Notes: a model not told the origin generated them from the letters alone. A DNA stretch of 64,000 nucleotides from Candidatus Bathyarchaeota archaeon (GCA_005888735.1 VBBN01000032.1:1-64000), one strand, 5' to 3'; positions 35,528 through 44,776 are shown, counted from the first letter of the stretch. Program-made: numbers and translations.

Positions 35528-37516
35528 CTAGTTAAGCCTTCCCGGAAACCACGCCGGCCTTTTCACTGCATAACTCGGGACTGCAGGAGTTGGCTCTGTT
35601 TTTCCCTCTGCAGCCTCCCTTCTTCGTTTAGCAAGCGCGCCCACTACAATGAGGAGGAGCACGCCTAGTGCTACGGCGAGAAGGAGGAGCGGGAGTCCGA
35701 ACAGCTTGGACTTTTGCAGGTCTGGGAGGCCGCCTACGGTGACGGTGACCTGGGTCTGTGCTGGTGAGAAGCCGGGTTTGGAAGCTAGAACTGTAAGCGT
35801 GTTGGAGCCTGAGACTTGCAGCGCCACGGAGAATACTAAGGTGTAGCTTCCGTTTCCAGCATCGGTTGCAGTAGAGAACGTGCCGGCTCCGGTCGGAGAG
35901 GGAGTTATGGTCGCACCTGGTACCGCGGTCGTTCCATTGAGGACGCGGACCGTCAGTAGTATTTCGCTGCCAGGTGACACAGATGTCTGGTCGACCGTCA
36001 AGGAGATAGTCAGGGCCGGAAAGGGTTGCAGGGCTATACTCGTTTGAGCCGAGCCGTCGAGGAAACCAGGCTTCGCTGCTACGACCCTTATCGAAGTGGC
36101 GACCGCCGTGAACGTTAGCGGTGCCGTGTAGTTTGAGACGTATAGCCCCGGACTTCTTTCAACTGGCAAGGTGAAGCCTCCTCCTGCTGTCGAGGTGAGT
36201 GTCAGGTTTGCCCCTGATTCTGGGCTTGTGCCGTTGGTCACGGTCATTGTCAGGAGGGAGACCTGCCCTGGCTTCAGAGTAGAGTTGCCTGGGAAGATTC
36301 CAACCTTCAACGAAGGCGGGGGTGGCGGAGCTGTTCCTATCGCGTAGAGTTTGAAGTCGAGGGAGCCGACAAAGGCCCTTCCATCCGCGATGGCCGGGGA
36401 TGAGGAGACTTGTCCACCGGTCAAGTACCTCCAGACGAAGCCGCCGGTGGTCATGTTGAGAGCGTAAAGGTAACCATCGTTAGCACCGACGAGAACTGTA
36501 CCGGTCCCGAGAGCAAGGGCGGGCGACGAGTTCACCGCCGTTCCGATCGTCGCTCTCCAGATTTGACCGCCAGTTGTCGCGTTTACCTTGTATACGTATC
36601 CTGTGCCGCTTCCAAAGTACACTGCGCCGACGGCCACCGCGGCGGAGGTGGTGTTGGAGTTGGGTGAGAGGAATGGTGTTATTCTCGCTCCGGTGAACTC
36701 GTTTAGCTGGAAGAAGCCGTTGTCGGTGCCGACATAGATTCTTCCATTGTAGACTGCTGGCGCGCTGCCTACAATGGTTACTCCGTTGAGTGACCTTGTC
36801 CAGAGCTGCTGACCGGTTGTCTCGTTTAGTGCCATTACGGAGCCGTTATCTTGGCCGAAGAACACGAGTCCCGAATCTACGGCGGGGGACGACCTGACGG
36901 AAGATGCTGCGATTGCGGGGTTTGTCCAGGCTAGTGTTCCGTTATTCGCGTATCGCGCTACGAACTGGCCGGGGTCGATGCATCCGCCCTGGGACCATGT
37001 TCCATAGAACACTTTTCCATCCGCGACTGCTGGCGAGGAGGTTATCGCGCAGTTAGGGTTCCCGTATACCCAGATGAGCGCGCCGGTTTGCTCGTTGATG
37101 GCGTACATTCCTCCGTTTCGGGAGCCGACGTAGACTATCCCGTTTGCTACTGCGGGGGAAGAGTAGATGGAGGCGCCGGTTTGCATGGACCAGACCAGGG
37201 CGCCGGTGTTCTCGTTTAGGGCATAGACTGTGCCGTCCCATGATGAGATGAAGATCAGTCCGTCACTGACTGCTGGGGAGGCGTAGATTGCTCCATTGGT
37301 CGCATAGGACCATGCGGGGTTGGCGATGCTCGGGGCTGAGGCGAGGGATGCTCCGGTTCGGAGCGAGTCATGGTGGAACATTGTCCAGGGATAGTCTGTG
37401 GAGCCGAGCGGAGGCGCTTGTGACAAGAGGGACCGCTGCCCGGTTTGCGGGTGTGTTGATGGGACCGCGGGGAGGAGGACTAGGAAAAAGACTAGAATGG
37501 CGAGTGTTTCTCTCAA
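35528..37516 (-). CDS. Surface-anchored PQQ-repeat propeller protein with Ig-like domains
   Basis: 662 residues from TTG 37516. Signal peptide (LAILVFFLVLLPAVP), then about eight PQQ/BamB-type blades at about 50-400 (for example VYALNENTGALVWSMQTGAS, IYVGTDNGFFQLNEFTGARI). Two Ig-like repeats follow at about 405-600 (FPGNSTLKPGQVSLLTMTVT and LTVDQTSVSPGSEILLTVRV), then a C-terminal membrane helix (LFGLPLLLLAVALGVLLLIV) and a basic tail. It is displayed outside the cell on an anchored stalk. Same repeat type as the gene at 9065-10282, which lacks the stalk and anchor. The ligand is unknown. Confidence 0.85.
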   Translation of the reverse strand: MRETLAILVFFLVLLPAVPSTHPQTGQRSLLSQAPPLGSTDYPWTMFHHDSLRTGASLASAPSIANPAWSYATNGAIYASPAVSDGLIFISSWDGTVYALNENTGALVWSMQTGASIYSSPAVANGIVYVGSRNGGMYAINEQTGALIWVYGNPNCAITSSPAVADGKVFYGTWSQGGCIDPGQFVARYANNGTLAWTNPAIAASSVRSSPAVDSGLVFFGQDNGSVMALNETTGQQLWTRSLNGVTIVGSAPAVYNGRIYVGTDNGFFQLNEFTGARITPFLSPNSNTTSAAVAVGAVYFGSGTGYVYKVNATTGGQIWRATIGTAVNSSPALALGTGTVLVGANDGYLYALNMTTGGFVWRYLTGGQVSSSPAIADGRAFVGSLDFKLYAIGTAPPPPPSLKVGIFPGNSTLKPGQVSLLTMTVTNGTSPESGANLTLTSTAGGGFTLPVERSPGLYVSNYTAPLTFTAVATSIRVVAAKPGFLDGSAQTSIALQPFPALTISLTVDQTSVSPGSEILLTVRVLNGTTAVPGATITPSPTGAGTFSTATDAGNGSYTLVFSVALQVSGSNTLTVLASKPGFSPAQTQVTVTVGGLPDLQKSKLFGLPLLLLAVALGVLLLIVVGALAKRRREAAEGKTEPTPAVPSYAVKRPAWFPGRLN

Positions 37517-37676
37517 CTGTACTCCTCTTTACGACCCCGTAACGGCCCACCTAGTTTTTGCTCTCGTACTGGATGGTGCGCGGGGCGAAACTAAAAGACG
37601 CGTGTAACCACGCCAGCGTTCCTATAGAGAGGCTTCAGCTGAGGAGAGTTGAAGCGGAGTCCAGAGGAGGATGGAA

Positions 37677-37998
37677 ACTTGTCGCGTGCGTGAATAGCAC
37701 GATCTAGCGCGCGAGACTTGAATAGGCCCCGGGGGGGTTGGAAAATTCGGTGGTACTGGTTCCGAGTAGCTGTTTCAGGCTACCGTTTTCAGATACTGTT
37801 TTCCGAGTGCTGTTTCCGGGCACCGGTTCTTAGCTGCTGATTCCGAGTTGCGAAATCCTCCCGGCGACTGCAGTGACTTCTAGCGCGTGTACAGCGCCCT
37901 GGGGGTCAAGGAAGAAGCTAGTCTTCTCTTCTCGTGCGTGGAAATAGCGTGCTGTGGCGCACGAGGGTGCGGGTAGGGCCCGGGGAGTCGAAAAGATT
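37677..37998. repeat. GC-rich dispersed direct repeats
   Basis: Two imperfect copies of about 70 nt (37677-37745 and 37924-37998) share CGTGCGTG, an AATAGC block, a GCGC(G/A)CGAG block and TAGGSCCCGGGG in order. A shorter third relative (37878-37911) has CTAGCGCGTG and CCCTGGGGG. They bracket the short tandem array at 37752-37859. No coding potential; function unknown. Confidence 0.5.
37752..37859. repeat. Degenerate ~14-nt tandem array forming small hairpins
   Basis: Seven to eight units of 13-14 nt with consensus close to GTTTCCGAGTRCT (for example GGTTCCGAGTAGCT, GTTTCAGGCTACC, GTTTTCCGAGTGCT, GTTTCCGGGCACC). Adjacent units pair: GTAGC-TGTTTCAG-GCTAC and GTGC-TGTTTCCGG-GCAC, so the arms change together. 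The real period may be two units (about 27 nt). It lies between the propeller gene and the AsnC-type gene. Confidence 0.6.
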
Positions 37999-38085
37999 TC
38001 ACACTAGAAACGTTTTCGCAAAAGTGATTTCCGAAAAAGTGGTTTCGCCGAAAAAAAGATTCTGCGAGAAAAAAAATTCCATTTT
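37996..38085. repeat. Degenerate ~15-nt tandem array rich in TTTCCGAAAAAG
   Basis: About five units of 15-17 nt (TTTTCGCAAAAGTGA, TTTCCGAAAAAGTGG, TTTCGCCGAAAAAAAGA, TTCTGCGAGAAAAAAAA). The TTTCCGA core recalls the array at 37752-37859. It ends immediately before the stop of the minus-strand AsnC-type gene. Confidence 0.5.
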
Positions 38086-38086
38086 C

Positions 38087-38576
38087 TTATGCGAGGTGAA
38101 CTTCGGCGGCAGAACCCCGGAGGTTCTTGACAAGTTGCCAGTCTAGCTTGCCCAAGCTCCTCAGGGAGCTAGGGAATTGGCGGGGAGGAAGAAAGACGAA
38201 ACGGGGAATCCCAACCTGCTTCGCGAGTTTTGCCATTGTCTGCTGGGCATCTTCCTCGGATGCTGCTGATACTGTGACGCCGAAACTCTCGCCGAGATAG
38301 TCAGCAATGTCAATAATGCCATCGGCCTCGCAAAACGAGTCAATGGCACGCTTTTTCGTGGTCACGTTTGTGGCTTGGAAATTGCAGAGATAGGCGAGAG
38401 ACTGGCCAAGAAGGCGAAGGTTGGGTGTTGCCTGATAGTACTGGATGAAGCCCTCTCGCTCCATCTTCCTTATTCGTAGCCTGACAGTTTTCTCATCTAG
38501 CCCCAAGCTTCTTTCCTATGCCTTTAGAGCTGGGTCTTCGATTCCTCCCAGAGTAGTCAAAATATTTGAAGCTCAT
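38087..38576 (-). pseudogene. Lrp/AsnC-family regulator, frameshifted in the helix-turn-helix
   Basis: The main frame (38087-38506) encodes the HTH recognition helix (LDEKTVRLRIRKMEREGFIQ) and a partner-type C-terminal domain. The first half of the HTH lies in the adjacent frame from ATG 38576: MSFKYFDYSGRNRRPSSKGI then GKKLG. Removing one base from the GGGG run (38501-38504) joins them as GKKLGLDEKTVRLRI, exactly the Lrp/AsnC pattern, giving about 162 residues. It was or is a DNA-binding transcription factor. Either a pseudogene or a homopolymer error. Confidence 0.75.
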
Positions 38577-38733
38577 TTCGCAGAAAATGAGCACGTCAGT
38601 ACTGTCCATCTGCCCTGCTTTCCTCCAATTCTCAAACGTTCACACCCTCCGGTCAGGCCAAAGATGATAATCCTTGTGCGAATTAGAGGGCTGAAAGTAA
38701 GGCGGATGCTTCAAAAGAGTGGGTCCGGATTCA

Positions 38734-38880
38734 TTAGAGCCTCTCCAGCTCTTTCTCGCCGCACCCCCTACACTCGGTAACCATCCAGGAGCCGTGAATG
38801 TTTGACAGTGGACGCCTCGTCTCATGCTCTGTCGCCCTGTTACATTTCCAGCACCATACCTTCCGTACAGTAATCGCCAT
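38734..38880 (-). CDS. 48-residue zinc-ribbon protein
   Basis: ATG 38880 to TAA 38734: MAITVRKVWCWKCNRATEHE and TECRGCGEKELERL. Two CxxC pairs (CWKC and CRGC) about 25 residues apart form a classic zinc ribbon, with basic residues around the first pair. Similar tiny ribbon proteins are widespread in archaea and generally uncharacterised. It lies between the AsnC-type gene and a small plus-strand gene. Confidence 0.65.
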   Translation of the reverse strand: MAITVRKVWCWKCNRATEHETRRPLSNIHGSWMVTECRGCGEKELERL

Positions 38881-39017
38881 CGGCCTACCCTCTTCCAACG
38901 GAAGACGCACTTGTGCGAGAAGCCGTAGCCCGTCTGGTTAAGCGGGAGACCGGGCTGAAAGAATAGAGAAAACAAGATAAAGCCAGAGGATTGCCAGAGC
39001 TCGGTAAGGTCTACTGC

Positions 39018-39296
39018 ATGATATTTGCGTTCATGATATTCTACCGAGTCAGACCGTTAACAGAGGCTGACAAGAAGAAAGCACGAACCGAATGGGAACG
39101 GTTCAAGAAAAAACTCTCCAAGGAAGTTGTGATCGTAGGTGAGTATGCGCACATCTGGGGCACAACCTACAACGGAATGATCATCATAGAGTCACGAGAC
39201 CTATCAGCCTTCCACGACTTCTGGCACATGTTCCGAGAAACAACTCGATGGTACGTGCCGGAGACGAAAACATACATCGCCCAGAGAGAAGAATAA
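39018..39296 (+). CDS. Small alpha/beta protein, function unknown
   Basis: 92 residues from ATG 39018; TTG 38991 would add nine residues. It reads MIFAFMIFYRVRPLTEADKK, then WERFKKKLSKEVVIVGEYAH, TTYNGMIIIESRDLSAFHDF and WHMFRETTRWYV. The alternating beta-alpha-beta pattern with a central WERF helix suggests a ferredoxin-like (Dabb/DUF1330-type) monomer. No catalytic residues are evident. The tRNA follows about 100 nt downstream on the same strand. Confidence 0.6.
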   Translation: MIFAFMIFYRVRPLTEADKKKARTEWERFKKKLSKEVVIVGEYAHIWGTTYNGMIIIESRDLSAFHDFWHMFRETTRWYVPETKTYIAQREE

Positions 39297-39400
39297 AGGG
39301 CGAATCACAGCATCGCATCTGACTAAGCTTTTTAGCAATAGTTTCCACACCCGACCTTTCGGTGGGGTACCGCACAGGAGCCTTCAACACGAGGTTCCAT

Positions 39401-39597
39401 GGGGCCGTAGTCTAGCCAGGGATGACACTGGGGAAGGAAAACAGCCCCTCAGCATATGGACGGGCTCCAGAATCAACTAGGACGGGTATGCCGACCAGGA
39501 GTATCTGGGGATGAGGAAATTCAGGAGCGCGTGAAGATACCCGTAGACGAGACGGACTCGGCGGAGGTCGTGGGTTCAAATCCCACCGGCCCCACCA
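39401..39597 (+). tRNA. tRNA with a long internal insertion (intron-containing), isotype not assigned
   Basis: The ends form a clear tRNA. Acceptor GGGGCCG (39401-39407) pairs with CGGCCCC (39587-39593), followed by A and an encoded CCA (39595-39597). The D-arm is GTC...GAC, and the T-arm is GTGGG-TTCAAAT-CCCAC (39570-39586) with AGGTC before it. Between the D-arm and this part lie about 137 nt where an archaeal tRNA has about 22, so about 118 nt must be intron. CTG (39428-39430) can pair with CGG (39562-39564) as part of the anticodon stem, but no uninterrupted anticodon loop is visible, suggesting two introns or a non-canonical site. Stems CTCCAG/CTGGGG (39465-39510) and CGG/CCG lie inside. 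The acceptor sequence is compatible with tRNA-Pro. Confidence 0.75.
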
Positions 39598-39825
39598 CAA
39601 CTTGGGTATACATGCGGCACGTCTATGTCTAGCCAGTGCCTGGTGGTGGGCATCTCTCTCCGGTCATTTTCCCTTGGAGAATTGTCGATTCCAGGCCAAA
39701 TCCTCTCAAGGCCTTCTTCGAGAACAATCCCTTAGAACGGAAGATTTGGCAGAGGGTTGTTCGGCGACTATGCCTTGACTACTCTCTTCTCTTGGACAAT
39801 ACTGTGATTGTCGGCTTTTCTCGTT

Positions 39826-40179
39826 CTATGAGAATTCTTTGGACTGTCGGACGACGAAGATGCTGAACAGTACCCAGAGGGTCGCTGCCAAGCCTCCCAC
39901 AAGAGTCTGTCCAATAGTGAATAGGATCAATGCGGGCTCTGAGGCTGCGAGCATAAGTCCGAGCACGAAAAGAGTGTCTCCCTTTTTCTGGTTTGACCGC
40001 TTCCTCGCGACGCTCATCTTGGACACGCTTACTATTCCATAATAGGACAACCCTGAGAAGACGAAGGAGAAGATAGTGGAGACCACGACACTCAAGGTGA
40101 TTTGATAGAGAATTGCGTCTATCGAACCCTGCTGGAATCTTGGGATGAAGAAGAATAGCAGGAATGTAAAAACGGCCAT
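39826..40179 (-). CDS. Hypothetical four-TM membrane protein
   Basis: 117 residues from ATG 40179: MAVFTFLLFFFIPRF, ILYQITLSVVVSTIFSFVFS, a basic loop (SVARKRSNQKKGDT), then LFVLGLMLAASEPALILFTI and LAATLWVLFSIFVV. The frame stays open upstream with protein-like sequence (ISEKETGTVIDRELVASNLN, RATTLIGST) back to a TAG near 40280, but no ATG, GTG or TTG occurs there. The true start may therefore be upstream and unusual. No family is recognised. Confidence 0.6.
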   Translation of the reverse strand: MAVFTFLLFFFIPRFQQGSIDAILYQITLSVVVSTIFSFVFSGLSYYGIVSVSKMSVARKRSNQKKGDTLFVLGLMLAASEPALILFTIGQTLVGGLAATLWVLFSIFVVRQSKEFS

Positions 40180-40436
40180 GGTTGAACCTATCAGTGTGGT
40201 CGCTCGGTTCAGGTTGGAGGCGACAAGTTCACGATCAATTACGGTTCCAGTCTCTTTTTCGGAGATTGAAACGCTTGACTAACACAATGTGATCGTGTAT
40301 GAGTGTACAATGCTCTTTGTTCGCTCAACTAGCGATCTCTGATCGAGACTGTGATCCATGTCCCGCCACCGAATGCTTGCTTTCTAGTCGGTCTCAGGGT
40401 GCGGGCTCTCAAGCATATCTTATGAGGAATCTTAGC

Positions 40437-41006
40437 TTAGACAGCGTCATACCTGAAACAGTCCGTCGTGTGATCGTTCACCATTCCAACCGCTTGCATG
40501 AACGCATAGCAGATTGTTGAGCCGACGAATCTGAAGCCCCTCTTGCGTAGGTCTTTGCTCGCGGCGTCGGATTCCATGGTAGTTGAGGGAATTTCTCTGA
40601 GAGATTTGAAAACGTGCTCGATTGGCTTACCACCCACGAATCCCCAGATGTATTCGTCGAAAGAACCATACTCTTCTTGGACTTCTAGGAAATGTTTTGC
40701 ATTCGCAATCGTGGCTTCGACCTTGAGGCGGTTGCGTATGATACCCGGGTCACTGAGAAGACGTTGAACATCCTTCTTGTTGTAACGGGCGACTTTAGCA
40801 ACGTCGAAGGCGTGGAATGCTTTCCGGTAGTTTTCCCGTTTGTTCAGAACGGTCTGCCAGTTTAGTCCAGCTTGCGCACCCTCCAAAACGAGAAACTCGA
40901 ACAGCTTCCCGTCATCATGCACAGGGACCCCCCATTCTGTGTCATGGTACTGAACCATGAGTGGATTATTACTGAATGCTGTCCACTCACACCTCTGTTT
41001 CGTCAC
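40437..41006 (-). CDS. tag: DNA-3-methyladenine glycosylase I
   Basis: 189 residues. Base-excision-repair enzyme that removes 3-methyladenine from alkylated DNA. It has the HhH-GPD-related Tag fold with family motifs MVQYHDTEWGVPVHDDGKLF, LEGAQAGLNWQTVLNKRENY, and FRFVGSTICYAFMQAVGMVN near the C-terminus. The structural zinc ligands (C6, H21, a C-terminal His in NDHTTDC and that Cys) are all visible. Length equals the bacterial enzyme (187 aa in E. coli). The family is mainly bacterial, so ancient transfer is likely. Confidence 0.95.
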   Translation of the reverse strand: MTKQRCEWTAFSNNPLMVQYHDTEWGVPVHDDGKLFEFLVLEGAQAGLNWQTVLNKRENYRKAFHAFDVAKVARYNKKDVQRLLSDPGIIRNRLKVEATIANAKHFLEVQEEYGSFDEYIWGFVGGKPIEHVFKSLREIPSTTMESDAASKDLRKRGFRFVGSTICYAFMQAVGMVNDHTTDCFRYDAV

Positions 41007-41116
41007 AGTTTTCTTTCAGACCTCAGAGGGATAAGCGTGCTGTAAGATAAGCCGCTAGAGGAGCCCTGTCTATGATTGACCACGGACCCGAGCCCCCTTG
41101 TCGCCTCAGCTGACAT

Positions 41117-41692
41117 CTATGATTTTCTTCTTCGAATGGATGCTGTGGCGAAGACCGCTGAACCAAGCTTGACTTCATCGAAGACTTTCACGCGCCTAGT
41201 AACGAAACGGAAGAAATGCCAGCCGCAAGCTCGACCAGCGGCTGCGAGACCCGCACTCCATTTCGAGTGGGCCCTAAACCGACTACCATAGACTTGCTCC
41301 GCCGCTCGGGCAGCCCCCACCCTCAGTTTCACGGCACGCGCCATAAAGCGCTATTCCACGATCGCTATCACACCAGCTTTGAGTCGAATCGAATACCGAT
41401 ACTGCCAATAGAGGGATTCGAGTGAAGATTTCGACAGTGATGTGAATTGGGGTCCGACAAGAAATAGAGTTCCAGTGCCGGAGGACATGCGAAGTACACA
41501 TGGGCAGATGTGTGCTTGTCCATTCGGGTTGACGGTGGCCAAAGAACAAAGAGTTTTGTCCTCTAGCGTCCGAAAAAGACTGCGAAGCACCCTCCTTTCA
41601 GTTGGGCAACGTCCGTCGTGTGGCAACGGTAATCCATCCGGACGGAGCGCTCGCAACCCATTCAGATGCACAACAACTTTCTGCATGTGCAT
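41117..41692 (-). pseudogene. Pyridoxamine-5-phosphate-oxidase-like flavin protein, multiple frameshifts
   Basis: Sense jumps among all three frames. Segment 1 (41692 to about 41450) reads LEDKTLCSLATVNPNGQAHI. Segment 2 is a short HCRNLHSNP near 41435. Segment 3 (about 41425-41350) reads LLAVSVFDSTQSWCDSDRGI and ALYGACRE. Segment 4 (about 41330-41117) reads AAEQVYGSRFRAHSKWSAG and RFVTRRVKVFDEVKLGSAVF. In order these match the pattern of PPOX/FMN-binding split-barrel proteins, including the RFVPxRVKVFD-type C-terminus. At least three indels are needed, which favours a true pseudogene over sequencing noise. Confidence 0.75.
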
Positions 41693-41747
41693 GAGTGATG
41701 GTCAGCGGAATCCAAACGAACACCAAGCCAAATCGGCCAAATTCATG

Positions 41748-43370
41748 CTACTCATGCTGGTCTAGGTAATCGTAAGCAACCAATGTCATGAAACCGACAA
41801 AATCCTCGCTCGTCACTAAAGAGTCAAGAATCCTAGCCGCCAATTCAAATCTGCCTTCAGAGTACTGAAGCTCGCCGATTTCAGACCTGATTCGAAGGAG
41901 ACTCTCCTTCAGCATTTCACGCAGTAAGTCCGGTGTGAGAATCTTGCTTCCTGATAGTTTGCTTCTGTGTTGGAGCCACTGCCAAAGCTGCGCCCTGCAA
42001 ATCTCTACAGTGGCCGCATCCTCCATCAGGTTGTAAATCGCCACGCAACCTTGCCCTCTCAACCATGATTCTAGATACCTTAGGCTCACATCGATGTTAG
42101 CCCGAACGCCGCTTTCTGTTATTTCGCCCTCGGGAACAGTTAGCATCTCAAGGGCAGTGATTCCAACGGTTCCCTGCCTCGGCCGAATTCGGTTGCCCTC
42201 TGCCAAGGACGAGTCAAAGACCCTCATAACCACCGGGACCAAGTCCGGGTGCGCTACCCAAGCTCCGTCATAGCCCTCCGAGGCTTCACGTTCCTTGTCA
42301 GCAATCACCTTTTGCAAGGCCTCTGATTGAGCCTGAGGATTGTTCCTAATGGGGACCTGGGGAGCCATTCCTCCTATCGCGAGTGCCCCTCGTGTATGAC
42401 AGGTCCTTTCAACAAGCATTGAGCATGATTTCAGGAATGGCGTTGACATGGCGAGGCTCGAACGGTCGGGAAAGACGAACTTCGGGTCCTGACCCAGTGT
42501 CTTGATGAAGCTGAAAATGTAATCCCAACGCCCGAAGTTCAGCGCAGTGACTCGATCTCTCAGTTCATATAGGATCTCATCCATCTCAAACGCGGCTAGA
42601 ACATTCTCGACAAGAACACTGCACTTGATGGACCCTTGAGGAATCCCGAGTTCAGCCTCCGACATCTCGAAGACATCATTCCAGAACGTGGCCTCCTGAC
42701 GATTCTCAAGCTTAGCCAAGTAGAAGTACGGACCCGTCCCCCTCTCCAGCAGTCGCTTCGCGTTATGGAACGCGTAAATGCCAAAGTCGAAAAAGGCTGC
42801 AGGGACAGGCTTGGCGTCGACTAGGACATGTTTTTCGGGTAAGTGTAGGCCCCTAGGTCTTACGAACAGAGTGGCCACCTTATCCTTCAGCTGATACTTC
42901 CTTCCATCGGGATTCACATACTCCAGTCTGCGGTTGACAGCGTCTCTGAGATTCACCTGGCCTTGAACGGTGCCCTTCCATGTCGGTGAGTGTGAGTCCT
43001 CGAAATCCGCCATGAATACGTCTGCCCCGGAGTTGAGCGCATTGATCATCATCTTCCTATCTACAGGACCCGTAATCTCCACGCGTCGCTGTCGCAGATC
43101 AGAGGGAATCGGCGCGACCTTCCACGAGGCCTTACGAACATGCTCAGTCTCAGGAAGAAATTCTGGGAGAGTTCCTGCTCGAACGCGAGCGGCTAGCAAA
43201 GACCTTCTCTCAAGGAGAGTGGTGAGCCTTCCTGAGAACTGGGTTGTTAGATTGGCTACGAAGTGTAGTGCGTCGGGAGTCAGTATCTCTTCGAAACCCT
43301 GCTCCACTGGTCCAAGGACGCTTATCTTCTCCGCTGACATGAGGCGAGGCTCCGAGGAGACCGCTGTCAA
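41748..43370 (-). CDS. aceB: Malate synthase (A-type)
   Basis: 540 residues. Condenses glyoxylate with acetyl-CoA to malate, the second step of the glyoxylate bypass. A-type TIM-barrel pattern: RVEITGPVDRKMMINALNSG, MADFEDSHSPTWKGTVQGQ, VRPRGLHLPEKHVLVDAKPV, GPYFYLAKLENRQEATFWND, RDRVTALNFGRWDYIFSFIK, and YDGAWVAHPDLVPV near residue 370. Length matches bacterial AceB. It starts 17 nt after the isocitrate lyase stop on the same strand, forming an aceA-aceB operon. Together they let the cell grow on acetate, fatty acids or other sources of acetyl-CoA. Confidence 0.97.
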   Translation of the reverse strand: MTAVSSEPRLMSAEKISVLGPVEQGFEEILTPDALHFVANLTTQFSGRLTTLLERRSLLAARVRAGTLPEFLPETEHVRKASWKVAPIPSDLRQRRVEITGPVDRKMMINALNSGADVFMADFEDSHSPTWKGTVQGQVNLRDAVNRRLEYVNPDGRKYQLKDKVATLFVRPRGLHLPEKHVLVDAKPVPAAFFDFGIYAFHNAKRLLERGTGPYFYLAKLENRQEATFWNDVFEMSEAELGIPQGSIKCSVLVENVLAAFEMDEILYELRDRVTALNFGRWDYIFSFIKTLGQDPKFVFPDRSSLAMSTPFLKSCSMLVERTCHTRGALAIGGMAPQVPIRNNPQAQSEALQKVIADKEREASEGYDGAWVAHPDLVPVVMRVFDSSLAEGNRIRPRQGTVGITALEMLTVPEGEITESGVRANIDVSLRYLESWLRGQGCVAIYNLMEDAATVEICRAQLWQWLQHRSKLSGSKILTPDLLREMLKESLLRIRSEIGELQYSEGRFELAARILDSLVTSEDFVGFMTLVAYDYLDQHE

Positions 43371-43387
43371 TCAGAGCCCTGCTTGTG

Positions 43388-44722
43388 TCAAGGAGAGTCT
43401 GGCGCACGTTTCACTCCGGAGAGGACAGCTTCAACCTGCTTCTGCCCGAATTGAGCGGCCTCTGTTGAGCCCTCCATCGCAGTCGTCGACGAAGATCCTC
43501 CCGAGATCACGCGCGAAACATCGTCAAAATAGGAGGTGCCGACAAAGGACTGGTGCTTGACTGCACCGTAGCCGGATTCTTCGGCTTCGAACTCGCGCTT
43601 CTGATGGCGAACGTAGGCCAGCATTCCCTCCGCCGCATAGCCCCTGGCAAGGTCGAACATCGAGTAGTTGAGCGAGTGAAATCCCGCTAATGTGATGAAC
43701 TGGTACTTGTAACCCATTCCAGCGAGCGTTTTCTGGAATTCACGGATCTCGTTTTCTGATAAGTATTTCTTCCAGTTGAACGACGGAGAGCAATTGTATG
43801 CGAGAGGCTTGCCCGGGTAAGCCGCATGAATCGCCTCGGCAAACCCTCTAGCCTCCTCTATGTTTGGTGTAGCGGTCTCGCACCATACCAAGTCAGCGTA
43901 GGGAGCATAAGAGATGGCTCTGGAGATGGCCGCTTCGAGACCTCCTTTCATCCTGAAGAAGCCTTCTGGCGTCCTCTCACCCGTGAGGAACTTTGCATCT
44001 CGAGAATCAATATCGCTAGTTATCAAATGAGCCCCGTTGGCATCAGTTCTTGCAACAAGTAGTGTTGGAACACCCATCACGTCGGCCGCCAGCCTTGCGG
44101 CGACGAGGGTTCTGATGAACTGGCTTGTGGGAACCAAGACCTTTCCCCCCAGATGTCCACATTTCTTTTCGGAGGCAAGTTGGTCCTCGAAGTGGACCCC
44201 CCCTGCGCCAGCCTCTATCATCTCCTTCATCAATTCAAACACGTTGAGAGGCCCGCCAAAACCCGCTTCAGCATCTGCAACAATAGGAACAAACCAGTCG
44301 ATGCCAGTCTTGCCCTGAGAATGCTGGATCTGGTCTGCCCTCTGAAGAGCCTTGTTGAGCCTCCTAACAAGCTGGGGAACACTGTTCGCAGGGTAAAGGC
44401 TCAGGTCCGGATACGTTTCCCCTGCAAGATTTGCATCAGCGGCAACCTGCCAGCCACTCAAATAGATGGAGCGTAAACCTGCCTGGACGATTTGTACTGC
44501 CTGGTTTCCTGTCATTGCACCCAGAGCGGGAACGTATCCTTCGTTCTGAATCATGTTCCAGAGCTTTTTCGCGGCTATCGATGCATGGGAGTATTCGAGT
44601 CGAATGGAGCCCCGTAGCCTATAGACATCCTTGGCCGCATAGGGGCGGATAAGCCCGTTCCAGCGTGCCGACTCCCAATCCTGCTCCAGCTCAGCGATTT
44701 CCGCAGTCTCATGATCCGTCAT
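43388..44722 (-). CDS. aceA: Isocitrate lyase
   Basis: 444 residues. Splits isocitrate to succinate and glyoxylate, the entry of the glyoxylate bypass. The catalytic loop KKCGH is at 186-190 ([15 protein letters not shown]), the Mg-binding region [10 protein letters not shown] at 148-157, and [20 protein letters not shown] near 305. Length is that of the short bacterial class. First gene of the operon with aceB. An inverted repeat (44777-44807) about 55-85 nt upstream may control it. With the beta-oxidation genes at 50-57 kb it supports net carbon gain from acetyl-CoA. Confidence 0.97.
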   Translation of the reverse strand: MTDHETAEIAELEQDWESARWNGLIRPYAAKDVYRLRGSIRLEYSHASIAAKKLWNMIQNEGYVPALGAMTGNQAVQIVQAGLRSIYLSGWQVAADANLAGETYPDLSLYPANSVPQLVRRLNKALQRADQIQHSQGKTGIDWFVPIVADAEAGFGGPLNVFELMKEMIEAGAGGVHFEDQLASEKKCGHLGGKVLVPTSQFIRTLVAARLAADVMGVPTLLVARTDANGAHLITSDIDSRDAKFLTGERTPEGFFRMKGGLEAAISRAISYAPYADLVWCETATPNIEEARGFAEAIHAAYPGKPLAYNCSPSFNWKKYLSENEIREFQKTLAGMGYKYQFITLAGFHSLNYSMFDLARGYAAEGMLAYVRHQKREFEAEESGYGAVKHQSFVGTSYFDDVSRVISGGSSSTTAMEGSTEAAQFGQKQVEAVLSGVKRAPDSP

Positions 44723-44776
44723 TGGTGTTCTTGGATCTCCGAGGCCCTCAAGACAGTCAAGATGACTTCAAGAAAC

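Noticed and set aside
37752-38085. CRISPR array
   Set aside because: Units are only 13-17 nt, degenerate and without spacers; no cas genes are present.
39412-39600. Minus-strand frame beginning WWGRWDLNPRPPP
   Set aside because: This is the well-known spurious peptide read antisense to a tRNA 3' half; it lies over the tRNA gene.
39636-39866. 76-codon frame (PNPLKAFFENNPLERKIWQR)
   Set aside because: Overlaps the end of the minus-strand membrane gene, no ribosome site, no recognised family; not enough to call.
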